The notes beneath the pieces are model-generated. The model ran no database searches. It saw only the letters and a program-made list of their open reading frames with translations, and had not been told where the DNA came from. A DNA stretch of 60,790 nt from Lachnospiraceae bacterium. GTDB lineage: Bacteria; Bacillota; Clostridia; Lachnospirales; Lachnospiraceae. Positions 45,504-54,294 of this stretch are shown here, piece by piece. The position numbers and the translations under genes are program-made. The stretch covers positions 1 through 60,790 of the forward strand of contig JAEELL010000038.1 of the NCBI GenBank assembly GCA_016282745.1, given 5' to 3'. Within the stretch, counting starts at the first letter, position 1. Every line of letters begins with the position of its first letter.

Positions 45504-47144
45504 ATGGCAAAAAATAAAAGAGTTGTTAGGTACAAAGCACCAATTAATATAAACGTTGGAATAGTTGTATTCGGAATAATCTTTTTATATGTAGCTGTTT
45601 ATGTAATCAGATATTATTCTCAGGAGAGAGTTACTTATTATGAAGTTGTAAAAGGAACTGTCGCAGATGATTCCAGTCATTCATATACTGCTATAGCTCT
45701 CAGAAATGAGAAAGTAAGTTTTACAGAAGAATCAGGATACATTAATTTTTATGCAAGAGAAGGATCACGTGTTGCAAAGAATACAACATTATACAGCTTG
45801 GATAAGAGTGGAAAAATAAATGAATTACTGGCAAAGATGAGTGATGAAGATAAAAAATTATCAGATGCTAATATTGCAACAATAAAGAAGCAGTTGTCAG
45901 GTTTTGTAAATAATTATAATGAAATGGAATTTCAGGAAGTATATAATTTTAAGAGTTCCATACAGGGAAATATAATCGAACTTCTCAATAGCAACGCGAT
46001 TGAAAATATTTACAAGTCTTTAGGTGATTCAAGTGAAGGGCAGTTTACAATTAATAAGGCTGAGAATACTGGCATTGTTGAATATTTTGTTGATAATTAT
46101 GAGGATTTAAAGGCTGAAGATTTAAAAAAATCAGACTTTGACAAAGAAAATCGACACGTTGCCAAAATTAATACAGGAGAACTAGTAGAAAAGGGAGCTC
46201 CTATTTATAAGACGATTACTCAGGAACAGTGGAAACTGGCAATACCACTGTCAGATGAGGATGTTGAAAAGTATGCTGATAAAACAGCTATAAAGATCAG
46301 ATTTAAGAAAGACAAAACAAAAGTTGTAACTAATTTTGAAATAGTCAAAGGAGCAGACAAGAAGAAGTACGGAATATTTACTTTCCAAAAATATATGATT
46401 AAGTATGCTTCAGACAGATTTATAGATATTGAGATTGTTGAGGATAACATTACAGGACTTAAGATACCAAAGAAAGCTCTTGTTAATAAAGATTTCTATG
46501 TTATTCCGAATGCGTATAAGACATCAGGTGGTGCAGGCAAGAATAAAAAAGATGGCTTTATTGTCAGAAAATATGAAAAAACAAAAGCAAAGGATGTGTT
46601 TGTTGCATTTGAGATTCATAATGAGGATGACAATTATTGCTACATTGATATGAATGATCTGAATGCAGGTGATGAGATTATTATGCCGTCAAAGAATAAG
46701 AAAGCTTTGGACAAGGCAAAATCTGAGACGGAAGATAAAAAAAATACCGAGAATACAAATTCGAAAAAAACAACTTCAGAAAAGACAACTTCAGAAAAGA
46801 CAACTTCAGAGGGTGATTCTTCAGATAATAAAACTGAAGAAGATTCTTCTAAGAATCAGGCAGCTGACAAAGATACAGACAGTCAGAAGAATAACGACAC
46901 TGAAGCGGAAGAGAGTAATAACACTACAGCATATTCAGATGTCTATATTGTAAGAGACACTCAGTCCCTTACCGGTGTTTATAATATTAACAACGGATAT
47001 ACCCAGTTTGTTTTTGTTAACAAACTTACTGAATCAGGTGATTATTATATTGTTGAATCACATAATAAGTATGGTGTAGTGGCATACGATCATATCATAT
47101 TGAATGCGGATATGGTAAAAGAAAATCAGGTTATTTTCCAGTAA
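45504..47144 (+). CDS. HlyD-like membrane-anchored protein
   Basis: It has an N-terminal membrane span (residues ~15-36), then beta-barrel/barrel-sandwich-like segments (SGYINFYAREGSRVAKNTTLY) reminiscent of HlyD adaptors. A disordered Ser/Thr/Glu/Lys linker (about residues 395-475) contains TTSEK three times, and a C-terminal YIVRDTQSLTGVYNINNGYTQF domain follows. No transporter gene is adjacent. Placement before yggS-sepF suggests a division role, which is inference. Confidence 0.75.
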   Translation: MAKNKRVVRYKAPININVGIVVFGIIFLYVAVYVIRYYSQERVTYYEVVKGTVADDSSHSYTAIALRNEKVSFTEESGYINFYAREGSRVAKNTTLYSLDKSGKINELLAKMSDEDKKLSDANIATIKKQLSGFVNNYNEMEFQEVYNFKSSIQGNIIELLNSNAIENIYKSLGDSSEGQFTINKAENTGIVEYFVDNYEDLKAEDLKKSDFDKENRHVAKINTGELVEKGAPIYKTITQEQWKLAIPLSDEDVEKYADKTAIKIRFKKDKTKVVTNFEIVKGADKKKYGIFTFQKYMIKYASDRFIDIEIVEDNITGLKIPKKALVNKDFYVIPNAYKTSGGAGKNKKDGFIVRKYEKTKAKDVFVAFEIHNEDDNYCYIDMNDLNAGDEIIMPSKNKKALDKAKSETEDKKNTENTNSKKTTSEKTTSEKTTSEGDSSDNKTEEDSSKNQAADKDTDSQKNNDTEAEESNNTTAYSDVYIVRDTQSLTGVYNINNGYTQFVFVNKLTESGDYYIVESHNKYGVVAYDHIILNADMVKENQVIFQ

Positions 47145-47159
47145 AGGAGTTATGAAGCA

Positions 47160-47858
47160 GTGATAACTGAAAATATAAATGACGTAGAAAAAAAGATAGA
47201 GGAAGCCTGTAAGAGAGCAGGAAGAAACAGAGAAGATGTGTGTCTGATTGCAGTCAGCAAGACAAAACCGGTGTCATATATTGAAGAGGCATATAAGACC
47301 GGAATCAGAGACTATGGTGAAAATAAAGTGCAGGAAATATGTGATAAGTACGATGTTTTGCCTGATGATATCAGATGGCATATGATTGGACATCTTCAGA
47401 GAAATAAAGTCAAATACATAGTTGATAAGGTGTGCATGATTCACTCAGTTGATTCGTTCAGATTAGCTGAACAGATTAATCAGGAATGCATAAAGAAGAA
47501 CTGTGATATGGATATCTTAGTTCAGGTAAATATCGGTCACGAAGATACAAAGTTCGGTCTTAACGAGGATGAAGTTGAATCATTGATTATGGAGATTTCA
47601 AAATTGGAGCGTGTTCATATAAAAGGATTGATGACCATTGCACCTTATGTTTTGGATCCTGAGGAAAACAGAGAACTTTTTAAGGGAATGCATAAATTAT
47701 ATGTTGACATAAAACAGAAAAACATTGATAATGTTACTATGAGTGTGCTTTCTATGGGTATGACTAATGATTACGAGGTTGCCATCGAGGAAGGTGCAAC
47801 ACATGTTCGTGTTGGTACCGGTATTTTTGGTGAGAGAGATTATAGTAAGAATGCCTAG
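47160..47858 (+). CDS. YggS/YlmE family PLP homeostasis protein
   Basis: A PLP-binding single-domain protein that maintains vitamin B6 and amino-acid balance. The PLP lysine is in AVSKTKP, with DYGENKVQE, WHMIGHLQRNK and SMGMTNDYEVAIEEGATHVRVGTGIFG all present. Length 232 residues. The start is a GTG with AAAGGAG upstream. It is followed by sepF, the standard ylmE-sepF-ylmH arrangement. Confidence 0.94.
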   Translation: MITENINDVEKKIEEACKRAGRNREDVCLIAVSKTKPVSYIEEAYKTGIRDYGENKVQEICDKYDVLPDDIRWHMIGHLQRNKVKYIVDKVCMIHSVDSFRLAEQINQECIKKNCDMDILVQVNIGHEDTKFGLNEDEVESLIMEISKLERVHIKGLMTIAPYVLDPEENRELFKGMHKLYVDIKQKNIDNVTMSVLSMGMTNDYEVAIEEGATHVRVGTGIFGERDYSKNA

Positions 47859-47902
47859 CATACAACAATGAAAAAACGGATAGATGATGGGAGAAAAATA
47901 AA

Positions 47903-48481
47903 ATGGCAAGTTTTGGCGATACAATTAAAGGAATATTGAATTTGGGAGCCGGTTATGAAGATGATTATGATTACGAAGATGATTATGATTTCGATGATTA
48001 CGATGAACCAAAACCAAAGAAAAGCAGAAATGTAGAGAAAAAAGTTGCTGAACCGGTTGAAGAAGAGTCGGAATTTGAAGATGATTTTGAAGAAGAGCCG
48101 GTTAAACCTACCAGGACTTTCGGACGAAGAGCTTCCCGTTCTTCTAAAGTTGTAGAGATGGATAGTCCAAGAAGCAGAAATATCAAAGCAGAGATTATGA
48201 CAATTAAGCCATTCTCATTAGAAGATTCAAAGGATATTATAGATGCTCTTTTGGAGGAGAAAGCAGTTATTCTTAATTTTGAAGGAACAAATACTGAACT
48301 TGCGCAGAGAATTATTGATAATGTCTCAGGTGCATGTCTTTCTACAAAGGCTACACTCAAAAAAATATCTTCCTATATTTATATTGTTACACCTGTTAAT
48401 ATTGAATTGTCAGGTGATTACAATGAGAATCAGGCAAGTAATAATTCATATGATTTTAGAGGAAACAGATATCAGTTTTAA
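47903..48481 (+). CDS. sepF: Cell division protein SepF
   Basis: SepF tethers FtsZ filaments to the membrane and organises the septum. It has a short N-terminal amphipathic segment (MASFGDTIKGILNLG), an acidic Asp/Tyr-rich linker and a C-terminal SepF core (IMTIKPFSLEDSKDIIDALL, VILNFEGTNTELAQRIIDNVSGA). Length 192 residues. The linker is more acidic than usual. It precedes ylmH by 5 bases. Confidence 0.94.
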   Translation: MASFGDTIKGILNLGAGYEDDYDYEDDYDFDDYDEPKPKKSRNVEKKVAEPVEEESEFEDDFEEEPVKPTRTFGRRASRSSKVVEMDSPRSRNIKAEIMTIKPFSLEDSKDIIDALLEEKAVILNFEGTNTELAQRIIDNVSGACLSTKATLKKISSYIYIVTPVNIELSGDYNENQASNNSYDFRGNRYQF

Positions 48482-48486
48482 CAGTT

Positions 48487-49242
48487 ATGAATAAAGAAGA
48501 AAAGTTTTTGGAAAGTCGTATTACAGAATTGGCCCGGAGATGTTACCAAAAGAATATTTATACATATACTGATTTCTTGAATTTAAATGAACAGAATATT
48601 TTTAATACATTTATTAATAAACTGCCTCCTGTCAAATTTGAGTTGACAGGAGGAAGTGTTTATTCGGAGAGGAAAATAGTCGTTTTCAAACCTGATTATG
48701 CAGGTTATGAAGAGCCACTTCCGATAAATATTATAAAGGTTGCACCGATTAATTCTAAGTTTTCAGACGTATTGTCTCACAGGGATTATTTAGGTGCTAT
48801 TTTAAATTTAGGAATAGACAGAAGTAAGATTGGTGACATAACGGTAAAGTATGATTGTGCATACGTTTTTGTTATTGATAGTATAGTTCCTTATATTATT
48901 GAGAATCTTAGCAGAATAAAACATACATCCATAATGTGCAGTGTTCACCCTCTGTCAGATATTGATGCAGAACCTGAACTAAAAGAGATAAAGGGTACAG
49001 TTCAGTCTGTCAGATTGGATTCTATTATCTCTCTTGCCTTTGGGTCTTCAAGAAGCAGTATTGTAAGTAATATTGCTGAGGGAAAAGTGTTTGTAAACGG
49101 CAAATTAATCACCTCAAACGGATATAATCTCAAGGAAGGAGATATAGTCTCTGTAAGAGGGATGGGCAGATGCAGATATGATTCCAATCTTGGAATGACA
49201 AAAAAGGGAAGGAATCTTGTTAAGATATATAAATATATATAA
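48487..49242 (+). CDS. ylmH: YlmH-family S4 RNA-binding protein
   Basis: The C-terminal S4 domain (VRLDSIISLAFGSSRSSIVSNIAEGKVFVNGKLIT, in two stretches) binds RNA; YlmH in Bacillus acts in ribosome-associated quality control. The N-terminal region is the YlmH-specific part (HRDYLGAILNLGIDRSKIGDI). Length 251 residues. The 3' end is a simple AAATATATAT repeat extending past the stop. Confidence 0.92.
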   Translation: MNKEEKFLESRITELARRCYQKNIYTYTDFLNLNEQNIFNTFINKLPPVKFELTGGSVYSERKIVVFKPDYAGYEEPLPINIIKVAPINSKFSDVLSHRDYLGAILNLGIDRSKIGDITVKYDCAYVFVIDSIVPYIIENLSRIKHTSIMCSVHPLSDIDAEPELKEIKGTVQSVRLDSIISLAFGSSRSSIVSNIAEGKVFVNGKLITSNGYNLKEGDIVSVRGMGRCRYDSNLGMTKKGRNLVKIYKYI

Positions 49243-49363
49243 ATATATATATATAATGAAATAATGACAAATTCTGAACTATTAATAATGAAAAATAAAT
49301 AATGAATTCTGAAATATGAATTATGTCATTGATTTTACTAATAATTTTAAAGGCGGAATAATA

Positions 49364-49924
49364 ATGAAATTTAGTGTTAAAAATATATTAATGATAATAA
49401 CCGGACTTGTGTTAGTTTTATTTGATCAAATAACAAAATTAATAGCAACTCGTAAACTTCAGGGAAAGGATCCATTCGTGTTAGTAAAGGATATCTTTGA
49501 ATTCCATTATCTTGAAGGTGGAAACAAAGGTGCTGCATGGGGAATGTTATCGGGTCAGATTGTATTTTTTGTAATAATAAGTGTTGCAATAAGCGTTGCG
49601 ATTGTGCTGTTGATAATAAGAGTGAATACACTCATTGAAAAAAATGAAATAAATGGCCGTGTATTTACCTTATTTGAAATCGCATTGGTACTTTTGATTT
49701 CAGGTGCAGTTGGAAACATGACAGACAGAATAGTTCATGGCTTTGTAATTGATTTTTTATATTTCAAATTAATTAATTTCCCAATTTTTAACGTTGCGGA
49801 CTGTTACGTTACAGTATCATGTGTATTTTTGATTATATTGTGCGCTTTTGTGATAAAAGATGAAGACTTTTCGAAAATATTTAATTTGAAAGATAAAAAA
49901 ATCAGTGACGCAACAAAAAAATAA
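49364..49924 (+). CDS. lspA: Signal peptidase II
   Basis: LspA cleaves lipoprotein signal peptides after lipidation; the barnase lipoprotein here would be a substrate. Four membrane spans are visible with catalytic Asp residues in GNMTDRIVHGFVIDF and FNVADCYV. The start is the ATG at 49364 (AAAGGCGG upstream), giving 186 residues; an upstream ATG at 49316 lacks a ribosome-binding site. Confidence 0.94.
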   Translation: MKFSVKNILMIITGLVLVLFDQITKLIATRKLQGKDPFVLVKDIFEFHYLEGGNKGAAWGMLSGQIVFFVIISVAISVAIVLLIIRVNTLIEKNEINGRVFTLFEIALVLLISGAVGNMTDRIVHGFVIDFLYFKLINFPIFNVADCYVTVSCVFLIILCAFVIKDEDFSKIFNLKDKKISDATKK

Positions 49925-49942
49925 AATGTAACAAAAAAATAA
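49912..49942 (+). repeat. 13-bp duplication across the lspA stop
   Basis: AACAAAAAAATAA, containing the TAA stop, occurs at 49912-49924 and 49930-49942, period 18. Looser AACAAATAA copies follow toward rluD. Confidence 0.8.
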
Positions 49943-50009
49943 GTGGCAAACAAAGTATTAAAACATAACAAATAATTAAGTTGCAAAAAAAGAATTAAGA
50001 GGAATAATA

Positions 50010-50930
50010 ATGTCTAATTTATACTATGTTGATGAGGAAAGTGCAGATGTCAGAGTTGACAAATATTTAAGTGATTTGTTACCTGATTTGTCCAGAACTT
50101 TCATTCAGAAACTTCTAAAAAGTGGTCATATATTAGTAAATAACAATCCGTGTAAATCAAAATATCTTATAAAAGCTGACGATATTATTAATGTTGACAT
50201 TCCACAGCCTATTGAAACCAATATCGTTCCTGAAGATATCCCGATAGATATCTTATACGAGGATGATGATATTCTAATTGTAAATAAGCCAAAGGATATG
50301 GTTGTACATCCTGCAGCCGGGCATTATACGGGAACGCTTGTTAATGCGGTAATGTTTCACTGTAAGGATAATTTGTCAGGAATTAACGGAGTCCTTAGAC
50401 CGGGAATTGTGCACAGAATAGATAAAGATACTACGGGTGCTTTGATTATATGCAAGAATGACAATAGCCATAATTTTATCGCAGAACAGTTAAAAGTCCA
50501 TTCCATAACAAGAAAATATGTTGCAATTGTCTATGGAAAGTTTGATGAAACTGTGGGTACGATAGACAAACCAATTGGAAGACATAAAACAGACAGAAAG
50601 AAAATGGCCATAACTCCTGATGGAAAAGAGGCTGTTACTCATTACAGGGTTATTTCTTCAAACGACAAATACTCTTATATTGAATGTCAGCTGGAAACCG
50701 GACGAACCCACCAGATCAGGGTGCACATGGCAAGTATCAATCATCCGCTTTTGGGGGATGAGGTATATTCTAACAGACAATGCCCGTTCAAATTACAGGG
50801 ACAGACATTACATGCAAAAACTATTGGATTCATACATCCTACAACAAAAGAATATGTTGAATTTGAGGCACCTATGCCGGAGTATTTTAAACATTTATTG
50901 GAAATAAACGGATTAGTGAATTCATTATAA
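50010..50930 (+). CDS. rluD: RluA-family 23S rRNA pseudouridine synthase
   Basis: Domains in order: S4 (VRVDKYLSDLLPDLSRTFIQKLLKSG, read in parts, residues ~12-60) and the catalytic domain with HRIDKDTTGAL (catalytic Asp near residue 140) and GRTHQIRVH. It follows lspA as ylyB does in Bacillus. The exact uridine target is not certain within the RluA family. An AAGAGGAAT site precedes the ATG. Confidence 0.92.
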   Translation: MSNLYYVDEESADVRVDKYLSDLLPDLSRTFIQKLLKSGHILVNNNPCKSKYLIKADDIINVDIPQPIETNIVPEDIPIDILYEDDDILIVNKPKDMVVHPAAGHYTGTLVNAVMFHCKDNLSGINGVLRPGIVHRIDKDTTGALIICKNDNSHNFIAEQLKVHSITRKYVAIVYGKFDETVGTIDKPIGRHKTDRKKMAITPDGKEAVTHYRVISSNDKYSYIECQLETGRTHQIRVHMASINHPLLGDEVYSNRQCPFKLQGQTLHAKTIGFIHPTTKEYVEFEAPMPEYFKHLLEINGLVNSL

Positions 50931-50946
50931 TGATAGGTTGAAAAAA

Positions 50947-52290
50947 ATGAAGAAAAATATTTTGAAATATTTATATAGAATAATTTTGATTATAAGCCTG
51001 TTTATGTTGGCCAATATTAAAACAATTGGGTTGATAGTTGACGAAAAACTATTGATATCATTGACTTTAGGCTTATTTGTTATTTTCTATTTTGTCCCAT
51101 CACCGATTTATTTTAGAAATGAAAAAGGTAAATTCAGACGCGCTTTGTTAGGAAATGAATTATTAATAATATTTTTGTGGGCGTCCGTTCTTACTGTTAT
51201 TTATTCAGTTGCATCTTTAATAATGTTAAAAAACATAATTGGAATGCGAATTTGGCTTAGCAGCTGGATAGTTGCATTTTTTGTCTTAGCTTTTATCTTC
51301 TGGAACGGAATTATTCGCGTATATTTAACATCTACACAACTTGGGATTAGATACAGAGTTATTGGGCTTATTTGTGGTTTAATACCAGTAGCTCATTTGT
51401 TTGCCCTTGGTAAAATTATTAGTGTTGTATCAAAAGAAATAGAGGTTGAACACGAAAAAAATGTTATAAATCGAACACGAAAAAACGACAAAATTTGCGA
51501 GACAAAATATCCAATATTACTTGTTCATGGTATATTTTTCAGGGATTCAAAACTATTGAATTATTGGGGACGCATTCCTGAAGAACTGATAAAAAATGGA
51601 GCTACTGTATTCTATGGAAATCAACAGTCGGCAGATTCTGTTGCTGATTGTGGTGCTGAAATAGCTAATAGAATCAGGGAAATAAAACTTCAAACAGGTG
51701 CAGAAAAAGTTAATATTATTGCACATTCAAAGGGTGGATTAGATTCAAGATATGCAATATCGGTAGAAGGAGTGGCACCTTATGTGGCGTCACTGACAAC
51801 AATCAATACACCTCATCGCGGATGCGAATTTGCAGAATACCTTTTAAAAGAAATTCCAGATAATCAACAACAACTTATTGCAAATGCATATAATACGGCA
51901 TTAAAAAAACTAGGAGATCCAAATCCTGATTTTATAAAAGGAGTTACAGATTTAACAGCTTCTAATTGTGAAAAAAATAACAATCTTATGAAAGACGTAG
52001 AAGGAGTGTACTATCAAAGTGTGGGATCGATTTTAAATGTTGCACGAGGTGGCAGATTTCCGCTAAATTTAACTACCAATTTTGTGAAATATTTCGATGG
52101 ACCAAACGACGGATTGGTTGGTATTAACTCTTTTAAATGGGGCAAAAATTACCAATTAATTACCGTTAAAGGAAACCGAGGAATTTCCCATGGAGATATG
52201 ATTGATCTTAACAGAGAAAACTTTGATGAATTTGATGTTAGGGAATTTTATGTACAGTTAGTAAATCATTTGAGGGAAATGGGTTTTTAA
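50947..52290 (+). CDS. Membrane-anchored triacylglycerol-lipase-type hydrolase
   Basis: Four hydrophobic spans in the first ~150 residues are followed by an alpha/beta-hydrolase domain. Oxyanion segment LLVHGIFF, nucleophile AHSKGG, Asp in NDGLVG and His in SHGDM give a complete triad. The C-terminus ends in a typical lipase helix. The topology, with the catalytic part inside or outside, cannot be fixed from sequence alone. It is the last gene before the accessory region and may be at its edge. Confidence 0.82.
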   Translation: MKKNILKYLYRIILIISLFMLANIKTIGLIVDEKLLISLTLGLFVIFYFVPSPIYFRNEKGKFRRALLGNELLIIFLWASVLTVIYSVASLIMLKNIIGMRIWLSSWIVAFFVLAFIFWNGIIRVYLTSTQLGIRYRVIGLICGLIPVAHLFALGKIISVVSKEIEVEHEKNVINRTRKNDKICETKYPILLVHGIFFRDSKLLNYWGRIPEELIKNGATVFYGNQQSADSVADCGAEIANRIREIKLQTGAEKVNIIAHSKGGLDSRYAISVEGVAPYVASLTTINTPHRGCEFAEYLLKEIPDNQQQLIANAYNTALKKLGDPNPDFIKGVTDLTASNCEKNNNLMKDVEGVYYQSVGSILNVARGGRFPLNLTTNFVKYFDGPNDGLVGINSFKWGKNYQLITVKGNRGISHGDMIDLNRENFDEFDVREFYVQLVNHLREMGF

Positions 52291-52671
52291 TGAGATTTTA
52301 ATAGGAAATATATTGAATATATTTTTCGCATAACAGATTGTTACAGGCTATAATTATACGTTTAGAAATCTAAAAACGCCATACAGAGCGATTTGAAATT
52401 TTTAGATGTATCTTATAAAGTGCAAAAATGAAATGTGAATTTGTATAGATATGAAATTATTCAGGATAAATTAAAATATAAATGCAAATTAATGAATTAT
52501 ATGATTTCTAATAATCATGAATTAATGATACATTTCGAATATGCTAAAAAGGTGTATATACGTTGTTTTTTATTATAAAGATTTCGTTAAAGTTGTCTTT
52601 TGCGAATAGTTGTATATCGATTCTTTCTATGTATAAGTAAAAAAAATTGTATGTATAAGTAAAAAAATTTT
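52291..52671 (+). other. AT-rich intergenic stretch without a gene
   Basis: No open frame with a ribosome-binding site is seen. It contains a TATAAT at 52349-52354 without a good -35, an inverted TTTAGAAATCTAAA at about 52361-52374, and two ATGTATAAGTAAAAAAA units near 52628-52668. It is the transition from core to accessory DNA. Confidence 0.6.
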
Positions 52672-52830
52672 TTCAGAAAAATGTACTTTATTCTCAATAA
52701 ATAAGTAAAAAAAATTTTTTTCAAAAAATGTACTTTATTCTACTATTTCCATATCGAAAAGTAAAAACTAGAATTTTTAAAAAATGTACTTTATTTGCTA
52801 AAAAACGTACAGAAAAGTAAAAAAATAAAT
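52672..52830 (+). repeat. Long repeat family, partial copy A
   Basis: Contains the 11-mer ATGTACTTTAT at 52681, 52728 and 52784. From about 52720 onward it is nearly identical to copy B at 56 kb (CTACTATTTCCATATCGAAA and following). It lacks the GGGCATTTGAAG section and the terminal hairpin of the full copies. It lies just before the next gene's start codon. Confidence 0.85.
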
Positions 52831-52855
52831 ACAGATTATTAAATGGAGATGCACT

Positions 52856-53377
52856 ATGAACGAAAATGAAATTAGATTTTTTGAAGAATACAAAAAACTT
52901 GATAACCTGTGCAGGGACTTGCTTTCCTCTGAAAAGGGTGTGACATCTTATATAGAAGAAATGGATAACACTCCCCTTAGTAAGCAATTGCTCGTTTCCG
53001 ACTTTGATGAGACCTACAAGATGCTAAAACACGTGAGATGGGTTAGAAATGATATTGCACACGGAAATGGCAATTCCGAATGTGAACAGGCAGATATCGA
53101 CTTCGTTTGCGACTTTTATAAAAAAATACTTAGCAGAACTGATCCATTTGCGATAATACGAAAAGCTGAAAACGAGGCTGCTAAAAAGGCTGCTAAAAAA
53201 AAGGCTGTTCAAACTGTTCAAAGACCTGTATATATAGAACGCACACCACATACATATTATGCGGAAACCAATAATGATTATAATACTCCGAAAAAAAACA
53301 ATCCATTACCTTTGCTTGTCATTATAGCAATTATATTATTATTGCTTGCATTAGTAATTTGGAGTATGATTAACTAG
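52856..53377 (+). CDS. HEPN-like protein with C-terminal membrane anchor
   Basis: 173 residues. The helical N-terminal half holds MLKHVRWVRNDIAHG, where RNDIAH fits the Rx4H motif of HEPN RNases and HEPN-like binding folds. A basic Lys/Ala segment follows and the C-terminus is a membrane span (LPLLVIIAIILLLLALVIW). Such tail-anchored proteins occur in Lachnospiraceae accessory DNA. RNase activity is only a possibility. Convergent with a fragment on the minus strand. Confidence 0.6.
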   Translation: MNENEIRFFEEYKKLDNLCRDLLSSEKGVTSYIEEMDNTPLSKQLLVSDFDETYKMLKHVRWVRNDIAHGNGNSECEQADIDFVCDFYKKILSRTDPFAIIRKAENEAAKKAAKKKAVQTVQRPVYIERTPHTYYAETNNDYNTPKKNNPLPLLVIIAIILLLLALVIWSMIN

Positions 53378-53391
53378 CTGTCACCAACAGC

Positions 53392-53484
53392 TTACTTTTC
53401 CATCCCATCAATTTCTTTTTTGTACCGGTAGAATGTCCTTTGACTTATTTTTAGTTCTTCCATTATTGTTGAACGATGCATCAT
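53392..53484 (-). pseudogene. Fragment of a helix-turn-helix protein
   Basis: The minus strand encodes MEELKISQRTFYRYKKEI and a few more residues to a stop, a piece resembling the recognition helix of phage regulators such as the RinA/ArpU type. Its 5' part is replaced by repeat copy 1, which happens to keep the frame open (adding MMHRSTI). It is too short to be a full gene. Confidence 0.5.
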
Positions 53485-53503
53485 TTTTGGCGTATCATTC
53501 AAG
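53468..53503 (+). repeat. 36-bp palindromic cassette repeat, copy 1
   Basis: Arms TTGAACGATGCAT and GCGTATCATTCAA around CATTTTTG. It differs from copies 2-5 at three positions. It marks the left edge of the cassette array. Confidence 0.95.
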
Positions 53504-53536
53504 CGTGACTGGGTGGTATAGATTATTAATAAATCT

Positions 53537-53689
53537 TTATCTAGGGAAATGAAGATGTTCTCTTCCGTCTGCCTTTTTTAATTGTTCATTAAATTCTTTT
53601 AATTCTTTTAATAATTCGTCAGGTATATTAGGAGAAACCTTTCCAGCACATACATACTTTTCAAATTTTTCAGGCAATTCATACGTCAT
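53537..53689 (-). CDS. 50-residue protein in cassette I
   Basis: A small gene with an AGGAGG ribosome-binding site and ATG start, encoding an acidic/Lys-rich 50-residue protein (MTYELPEKFEKYVCAG at the start, DELLKELKEFNEQLKK inside). Its position after a toxin-like fragment matches the small gene of cassette II, so an antitoxin or chaperone role is possible. No family recognised. Confidence 0.55.
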   Translation of the reverse strand: MTYELPEKFEKYVCAGKVSPNIPDELLKELKEFNEQLKKADGREHLHFPR

Positions 53690-53742
53690 ACTATCCACCT
53701 CCTATCAACACTCCAACTACTTGTTTTGCTAATGGCCTACAT

Positions 53743-53859
53743 TTACCATTCATATACTCCAATTATATCTTTTACTGATTTCACTATATCAGTTATTTCG
53801 CCTATTTTCAATTGATAACCATCTGGATTATTGTTGAACGATGCACTATTTTTGGTGTA
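53743..53859 (-). pseudogene. Headless C-terminal fragment in cassette I
   Basis: An open frame with no start runs out of repeat copy 2 and encodes NNPDGYQLKIGEITDIVKSV and a short tail to a stop. It is the last ~28 residues of an unidentified protein. Its position matches that of the toxin tips in cassettes II and III, so I infer it is the last part of a lost toxin. Confidence 0.5.
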
Positions 53860-53868
53860 TCATTCAAG
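53833..53868 (+). repeat. 36-bp palindromic cassette repeat, copy 2
   Basis: Arms TTGAACGATGCAC and GTGTATCATTCAA around TATTTTTG. Identical to copies 3, 4 and 5. Same direction as all other copies. Confidence 0.97.
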
Positions 53869-53881
53869 TAAATTTGGGTAT

Positions 53882-53911
53882 AAAAAAAGACCATGTTTTT
53901 ACCATGATCTA
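53882..53911 (-). terminator. Minus-strand terminator after the YjcQ-like gene
   Basis: On the minus strand AGATCATG pairs with CATGGTCT (one wobble) and is followed by seven T. It lies between the YjcQ stop and repeat copy 2. Confidence 0.85.
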
Positions 53912-53921
53912 AATTCACTGT

Positions 53922-54245
53922 TTATAAACCTGGAACAATCTCCTTTATTCCTTTAGCTGTATCTGCTATCTTTCTCATTGTACTGTTTTCTTCCAGGTAC
54001 TCAAGTCCTTTGAGTGTAATCTCCGGTCTGATAAGAGTAACTTTTGGATAATCACAATCAAAGGTGTTTCTGACATCAACTCCACTGATTAGTCCGTTGT
54101 TAACCATCATTGCTATTATTCTGTTCCAACGTGGTTCTGTCAGATTCATTTCCTGGTATCCAATTAATGACTTATCAAACTCTTCTAAATCCATCGATTT
54201 TTCAAGGTTTTTTAAGATTTTGTATATTACTTTGAAATTGTCCAT
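53922..54245 (-). CDS. YjcQ-family protein
   Basis: A 107-residue winged-helix-like protein of the YjcQ family, common in Firmicutes prophages and mobile elements: it begins MDNFKVIYKILKNLE and ends with TAKGIKEIVPGL after PEITLKGLEYLEENS. Function unknown. AAGGAGACTAT precedes the ATG. Its first codons and upstream hairpin recur at 55555-55633 on the other strand, where the gene is cut by a repeat. This is the only intact copy. Confidence 0.85.
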   Translation of the reverse strand: MDNFKVIYKILKNLEKSMDLEEFDKSLIGYQEMNLTEPRWNRIIAMMVNNGLISGVDVRNTFDCDYPKVTLIRPEITLKGLEYLEENSTMRKIADTAKGIKEIVPGL

Positions 54246-54251
54246 ATAGTC

Positions 54252-54294
54252 TCCTTAATATAAGGATACCACCTAGCCTTGTGACTGGGTGGTA
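54252..54294 (-). repeat. Conserved hairpin between small gene and YjcQ, copy in cassette II
   Basis: On the minus strand ACCACC...GGTGGT encloses CAGTCACAAGGCTA, and TTATATTAAGGAGAC follows. The same segment is found on the plus strand at 55555-55600 and a cut version (CCACCCAGTCAC) at 53503-53517. It may be a terminator/attenuator before yjcQ. Confidence 0.75.

Noticed and set aside
46663-46953. Arg/Lys/Gln-rich 96-residue frame inside the HlyD-like gene
   Set aside because: It is the other-frame reading of the A-rich repeat linker, without a start signal.
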